Assembly: GCA_964459445.1 (NCBI GenBank)
Contig: CAYWMP010000223.1
Coordinates: forward strand, 1-8,461
DNA length: 8,461 nt
Reading direction: 5' to 3'
Source: CAYWMP01 sp964459445
GTDB lineage: Bacteria > Desulfobacterota > DSM-4660 > Desulfatiglandales > HGW-15
The stretch's first letter is position 1; every line of letters begins with the position of its first letter. The notes under the pieces were generated by a model. That model was not told the DNA's origin and ran no database searches. It saw only the letters and a program-made list of their open reading frames with translations. Below are positions 5,443 to 8,461 of the stretch, in pieces. A program made the translations under genes and the position numbers.

Positions 5443-7038
5443 ATGCCCACCAAATTTATTATCGTCACCGGTGGAGTCCTTTCAGGCCTTGGCAAAGGTA
5501 TCGCTGCCGCCTCAATCGGCCACCTTCTCAGCTCAAAACTCAAAATTGTCCCCATAAAATGCGATGGGTACCTCAATGTGGATCCCGGCACCATGAATCC
5601 CATCGAGCACGGGGAGGTATTTGTACTGGATGATGGGGCCGAAGTGGACATGGACTTCGGACACTATGAACGCTTTATAGGGGTCACCTGCAAATCCAAA
5701 TGGAATCTGACCATGGGAAAGGTGTTTGACATGATCAGAGAAAAGGAGAGGCGGGGAGATTACCTTGGAAAGACGGTTCAGTATATCCCCCATGTAACGG
5801 ATCTCATCAAGGAGCACATTTTTGAGGTTGCCCGGGAAGAGACCGCGGATCTGGTCATTGTTGAGATAGGGGGGACAGTGGGGGATATCGAAAACGAGCT
5901 CTTTCTTGAATCCATGAGACAGATGAAGGAGGACGTGGGAAGAGAAAACATCGCCTATATCCATCTCACTTACGTTCCCATCCCCTACGGTGTCAATGAG
6001 CAAAAATCCAAGCCCACACAACAGAGCGTCAATTTGCTAAAACAAAGGGGGATATTCCCGGACGTGATCATCGGAAGGTGTTCTGAGTTTTTGACGAAAG
6101 GCATCAAACGCAAGATCTCAAATTTCTGTGATGTGGATCCCGAGGCCGTGATTACCGGTCTGGACGTGGATGACATTTATGAAATCCCGATTATATTCGA
6201 GCAAGAAGGGCTGTCTGAAATACTCCATAAAAAGCTCAACATCTACAGCCCGCCCAATCTCAGGAAATGGAAACAGCTCATAAGCAATTTAAGGCATCCT
6301 AAAAATGAAATCACAGTGGCCATGTGCGGCAAATACACCAAGCTGGAGGATTCATATGCATCAATTGTTGAATCATTCAACCACTGTGCCGCTCACCTAG
6401 GATGTAAAATTGACCTGAAATGGGTCGAAACGACGGACCTGGAGGATACAACCTTTCTCGATGAAGTTGACGGCGTAGTCGTCCCCGGCGGCTTTGGTTC
6501 GAGAGGTACCGAAGGAAAGATCAATGCGATCCGTGCGGCCAGGGTGAAAGACATCCCCTTCCTGGGTCTCTGCCTTGGACTGCAGCTTGCGGTCATAGAG
6601 TTTTCAAGGAATGTTTGCGGTCTTGAAGGTGCAAATTCAACGGAGATCGATCCCGATACACCCTATCCCGTGATCGATGTCCTTCCGGAACAGAAAGATG
6701 TGGTAAATAAGGGCGGCACAATGAGGCTTGGGGCCTACGCCGCTTTCCTGGATGACAGGACATTAGTCCGATCTCTTTATCAATCATCCGAGGCCTCTGA
6801 AAGACATCGGCATAGATATGAAGTCAATCCGGAGTATCACGATGTGATTAGACGGAACGGCATGGTTTTTTCCGGATGCTCTAGAGACAAGAGATTAGTG
6901 GAGTTCATTGAAATCCCTCAGCTGAAGTATTTTGTGGCCACACAAGCCCATCCGGAGCTGAAATCCAGAATGGAGGTGCCGGCCCCCCTATTCTATGGCT
7001 TTACCAAGGCCTGCCTGAATTCATCCTCACACCATTAA
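5443..7038 (+). CDS. pyrG: CTP synthase (glutamine hydrolysing), divergent type
   Basis: This is a 531-residue cytoplasmic enzyme converting UTP to CTP with ATP and glutamine, the last step of pyrimidine nucleotide synthesis. The amidoligase domain (about 1-270) has the P-loop GGVLSGLGKGI (10-20, Lys18), NVDPGTM, Asp69 in the VDMDFGHYERF stretch, EIGGTVGDIE (Glu141) and KSKPTQQS. The class I glutamine amidotransferase domain (about 290-525) has PGGFGSRG, nucleophile Cys377 in GLCLGLQ, and His503 and Glu505 in AHPE, so the catalytic triad is complete. The start is set by residue-for-residue alignment with E. coli PyrG. Earlier in-frame TTG and ATG codons lie in the palindromic element. No Shine-Dalgarno sequence is visible. 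Compared with the common bacterial form, KxDPY is KCDGY (Gly42) and PxQHGEV is PIEHGEV (Glu55), suggesting a distinct clade. kdsA, a frequent neighbour of pyrG in related bacteria, is absent. Confidence 0.96.
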   Translation: MPTKFIIVTGGVLSGLGKGIAAASIGHLLSSKLKIVPIKCDGYLNVDPGTMNPIEHGEVFVLDDGAEVDMDFGHYERFIGVTCKSKWNLTMGKVFDMIREKERRGDYLGKTVQYIPHVTDLIKEHIFEVAREETADLVIVEIGGTVGDIENELFLESMRQMKEDVGRENIAYIHLTYVPIPYGVNEQKSKPTQQSVNLLKQRGIFPDVIIGRCSEFLTKGIKRKISNFCDVDPEAVITGLDVDDIYEIPIIFEQEGLSEILHKKLNIYSPPNLRKWKQLISNLRHPKNEITVAMCGKYTKLEDSYASIVESFNHCAAHLGCKIDLKWVETTDLEDTTFLDEVDGVVVPGGFGSRGTEGKINAIRAARVKDIPFLGLCLGLQLAVIEFSRNVCGLEGANSTEIDPDTPYPVIDVLPEQKDVVNKGGTMRLGAYAAFLDDRTLVRSLYQSSEASERHRHRYEVNPEYHDVIRRNGMVFSGCSRDKRLVEFIEIPQLKYFVATQAHPELKSRMEVPAPLFYGFTKACLNSSSHH

Positions 7039-7190
7039 GCCATGACTTCTCTCTATGCCGAATTCCCCTCTGACACTTTCGCGGTGCTGAGGGCTTCCCA
7101 ATATCCTGACCATGCCCATAGATACAATTATTGATCAGCAGATAAAACAGCCGTCCATATCGCCAGAAATCTTAAAATAAATCAGCCTGA

Positions 7191-7204
7191 GGCGGAGCTA
7201 CGCC
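7191..7204. promoter_or_regulatory. 14-bp near-palindrome upstream of the L7/L12-like gene
   Basis: GGCGGAGCTACGCC equals its own reverse complement except for one symmetric pair of positions. It ends 3 bp before the AAAGGA ribosome-binding site of the next gene, so it could be an operator or a small mRNA hairpin affecting translation. The rest of the 182-base interval after pyrG (7039-7220) shows no clear terminator and no convincing promoter. Confidence 0.25.
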
Positions 7205-7220
7205 AGTAAAGGAATATTAA

Positions 7221-7589
7221 GTGGCAAAGAAATACCGGATTGTCTTTTTAGGCCTTCTTCAGAGCAGGAAATTCTTTGAGAATGAAATGCTCAAACTTGG
7301 TGTTACTACGACTGCCGTTAACCAAGCCCTGGAAAAGGCGCCGGTTGTTTTGAAGAGCGGCCTGTCACTCGGAAATTCCAGGGCCTATGCGGATGCCGTT
7401 CAAAATGCCGGAGGCCGGGTGGCGATCCGGGAGCAGGCCTCTTATGAAGAGGCCGAACCCATAGAGCGGGCATTGGACATCAAATCATTCGAAAGCTTTG
7501 CTATGTGTCCCATGTGCGGACACAAACAGCTCAGAACAAAGACCTGTGTTAAATGCGGTCATGCCTTTGAAGTGCCGTTTGAGGCGTGA
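7221..7589 (+). CDS. Small protein with L7/L12 C-domain-like segment and C-terminal zinc ribbon
   Basis: This is a 122-residue, apparently cytoplasmic protein of unknown function. Residues about 33-70, containing EKAPVVLKSGLSLGNSRAYA and then NAGGRVAI, resemble the C-terminal domain of ribosomal protein L7/L12 (pattern xxAPxxLKxGxSxxxAxxxxxxxxxAGxxVxV). The C-terminus carries CPMCG (Cys96, Cys99) and CVKCGH (Cys109, Cys112), spaced CxxC-x9-CxxC as in a rubredoxin-like zinc ribbon. The L7/L12 resemblance is judged by eye. It is not L7/L12 itself, because the N-terminal dimerisation domain is missing. The GTG start is supported by AAAGGA 7 nt upstream. It is followed at 12 bp by an unrecognised gene, so the two may be co-transcribed. 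A ribosome- or nucleic-acid-binding role is speculation. Confidence 0.75.
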   Translation: MAKKYRIVFLGLLQSRKFFENEMLKLGVTTTAVNQALEKAPVVLKSGLSLGNSRAYADAVQNAGGRVAIREQASYEEAEPIERALDIKSFESFAMCPMCGHKQLRTKTCVKCGHAFEVPFEA

Positions 7590-7601
7590 AAAAAGAGATT
7601 G

Positions 7602-8141
7602 ATGAGCGACATCGTAAGTTTTCAAAAGGCCAGATTAGAAAAAGCGACACACCGTGGATTTAGAAATTGGAGGAGTCAACTAGGAGAGGACTTTGGGAAA
7701 GAGACATGCTTCCGTGATGTGTCGATGAAAACAATTGCATTGCTGGCTGAAGGCAGGGACCCGAGCACCTTCTTTCTCTATGACCTAATTATGAATCTTG
7801 AGGATCTTGGATCAGGCTTTGAGTTCAATGTGCTCAACCCAAAGGAGAAGATGAAAATCACGGATCGCTACCTTTTCGTGCTTGATCGGGTGCGTTTTGA
7901 ATATATGAAGAGAGTGGGGTGGTTGGCGGGGTACCCAGGAGAGGAATTCACCCTAGTGGAGCTTGTCGTTGAGTTTGAGACCTTGGCCCCGAGACTGCAA
8001 TCAGACATACCGAGCTTGAGCCCGGATCATCCGGAATACCACAGATTCAACGACATGAACTCTTCAGAACAGGAACAGTTTGTGAGGAAACTCATACCAG
8101 AGGCCTTGAAAGGAATTGAAAATCACTCAACAACCTTATAG
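7602..8141 (+). CDS. Conserved-looking hypothetical protein, 179 aa
   Basis: I do not recognise a named family. The protein is soluble in appearance, with no signal peptide or membrane helix. It is mostly helical in character and rich in charged and aromatic residues, for example FFLYDLIMNLEDLGSGF and RVRFEYMKRVGWL in the middle. No catalytic motif or metal-binding cluster is evident. Codon use looks like its neighbours and the frame is intact, so it is very likely a real gene. ATG at 7602 is chosen; a TTG immediately before it (7599) would add one residue. The ribosome-binding site is weak (AAGAGA just upstream), which fits coupling to the preceding gene 12 bp away. Its last 19 bp overlap the end of the convergent EF-Tu-like gene. 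Confidence 0.75.
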   Translation: MSDIVSFQKARLEKATHRGFRNWRSQLGEDFGKETCFRDVSMKTIALLAEGRDPSTFFLYDLIMNLEDLGSGFEFNVLNPKEKMKITDRYLFVLDRVRFEYMKRVGWLAGYPGEEFTLVELVVEFETLAPRLQSDIPSLSPDHPEYHRFNDMNSSEQEQFVRKLIPEALKGIENHSTTL

Positions 8142-8380
8142 ACCTTGTCGTTTTCCCTAACCCTCTCTTTGACCTTAATCCCGACCAATTGACCGACAGT
8201 CGCTTCTTCAACCGCTTGATTATCGATCTGCATACTGGAGACCTCTTCTGTGAAGTCGGAGGTATGGCCTTTGTAACTAAGCGTGTCACCAACCTTGATT
8301 GATCCGCTTGTTACTTCAATGGCCGCTACACTGGGCTTTGCGAAGAATTTTATGATCACTCCTACTTGTTCTTCCGGCAT
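8123..8380 (-). CDS. Translation elongation factor-like small protein (EF-Tu domain 2-like beta-barrel)
   Basis: This is an 85-residue protein that is a single translation-factor-type beta-barrel. GSIKVGDTLSYKG (about 26-38), SMQIDNQAVEEATVGQLVGI (49-68) and VRENDKVYKV (74-83) reproduce the pattern of EF-Tu/IF2 domain 2 (GxIkvGDxl... vxsiq... a.aGd.vgi.l...v...D.v). There is no GTPase domain, so it is not a translational GTPase. Stand-alone proteins of this type are annotated as elongation factor-like in deltaproteobacteria and other bacteria, and a related barrel occurs at the end of some U32 peptidase/RNA-modification proteins. The cellular role is unknown. The start is very well supported by a perfect AGGAGG (complement of 8388-8393) 7 nt upstream. 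A promoter lies at 8425-8454. Confidence 0.9.
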   Translation of the reverse strand: MPEEQVGVIIKFFAKPSVAAIEVTSGSIKVGDTLSYKGHTSDFTEEVSSMQIDNQAVEEATVGQLVGIKVKERVRENDKVYKVVE

Positions 8381-8424
8381 GATAACCCCTCCTATTTAGA
8401 GTTTGGGTTAACAAAAGTGAGTTA

Positions 8425-8454
8425 AATGTACATATTTTTTATTAGAATTGTCAA
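8425..8454 (-). promoter_or_regulatory. Sigma-70-type promoter of the EF-Tu-like gene
   Basis: On the minus strand there is a perfect TTGACA (complement of 8449-8454), an AT-rich 18-nt spacer, then TACATT (complement of 8425-8430, four of six matches). Transcription would begin near 8418, giving a short leader of about 38 nt ending in the strong AGGAGG site. The combination predicts good expression. Confidence 0.5.
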
Positions 8455-8461
8455 GCAATCA

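Noticed and set aside
5271..5651. 126-residue open frame on the minus strand across the palindromic element and the pyrG start
   Set aside because: It is a composite of repeat sequence and pyrG antisense, with low-complexity Ser/Pro/Leu content and no family resemblance.
5533..6021. 162-residue open frame on the minus strand inside pyrG
   Set aside because: It is antisense to highly conserved CTP synthase motifs and has no recognisable domain; it is a shadow frame.
1..8461. tRNA, rRNA, riboswitch, transposase, toxin-antitoxin or defence genes
   Set aside because: No sequence with the expected conserved elements was recognised on either strand; visual inspection cannot exclude a weak or novel RNA.

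Overview
This window looks like chromosomal DNA of a flagellated, Gram-negative, strictly bacterial lineage, most probably a Desulfobacterota (deltaproteobacterial) organism from a draft or metagenome assembly. The clues are a tandem pair of MotB/OmpA stator-type genes behind a good sigma-54 (-24/-12) promoter, a TM1367-like cyclophilin-fold protein, a small stand-alone EF-Tu-domain-2-like protein, and intergenic GTTC-rich repeats. The lineage is inferred from gene content and cannot be proved from the sequence alone.

Layout. The window opens inside a RecD2-type helicase gene (C-terminal 322 residues, + strand). It is followed by a GTTC-rich imperfect palindrome and a convergent cyclophilin-like gene (-). 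A 599-base stretch without a gene follows. It holds a sigma-54 promoter and a 100-N assembly gap flanked by an exact 55-bp direct repeat, which is probably an assembly overlap. Two overlapping MotB/OmpA-like genes (+) come next and run tail to tail into der (-), the tandem-GTPase ribosome assembly factor. Between the divergent der and pyrG genes lies a crowded 420-base control region. It contains a second, inverted copy of the GTTC-rich repeat, a der promoter, a perfect 9-bp hairpin dyad, a possible pyrG promoter, and a 166-bp element with long imperfect inverted-repeat arms ending 22 bp before the pyrG ATG. pyrG (CTP synthase, +) belongs to a divergent-looking type. Downstream are a 122-residue protein combining an L7/L12-C-domain-like segment with a zinc ribbon, an unrecognised 179-residue protein, and a convergent 85-residue EF-Tu-barrel-like gene (-) whose 3' end overlaps its neighbour by 19 bp.

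How the genes fit together. The window is a mosaic of short transcription units rather than one pathway. The two stator-like proteins form the only obvious operon and presumably serve flagellar motility under sigma-54 control, although no motA is visible. Der, the L7/L12-like zinc-ribbon protein and the EF-Tu-like barrel all resemble translation-related proteins, but only Der has a known role. No tRNA, rRNA, CRISPR array, transposase or defence system was recognised. The least-explained items are the palindromic element in front of pyrG, the dispersed GTTC repeat, the unusual first MotB paralogue, and the L7/L12-like zinc-ribbon protein.
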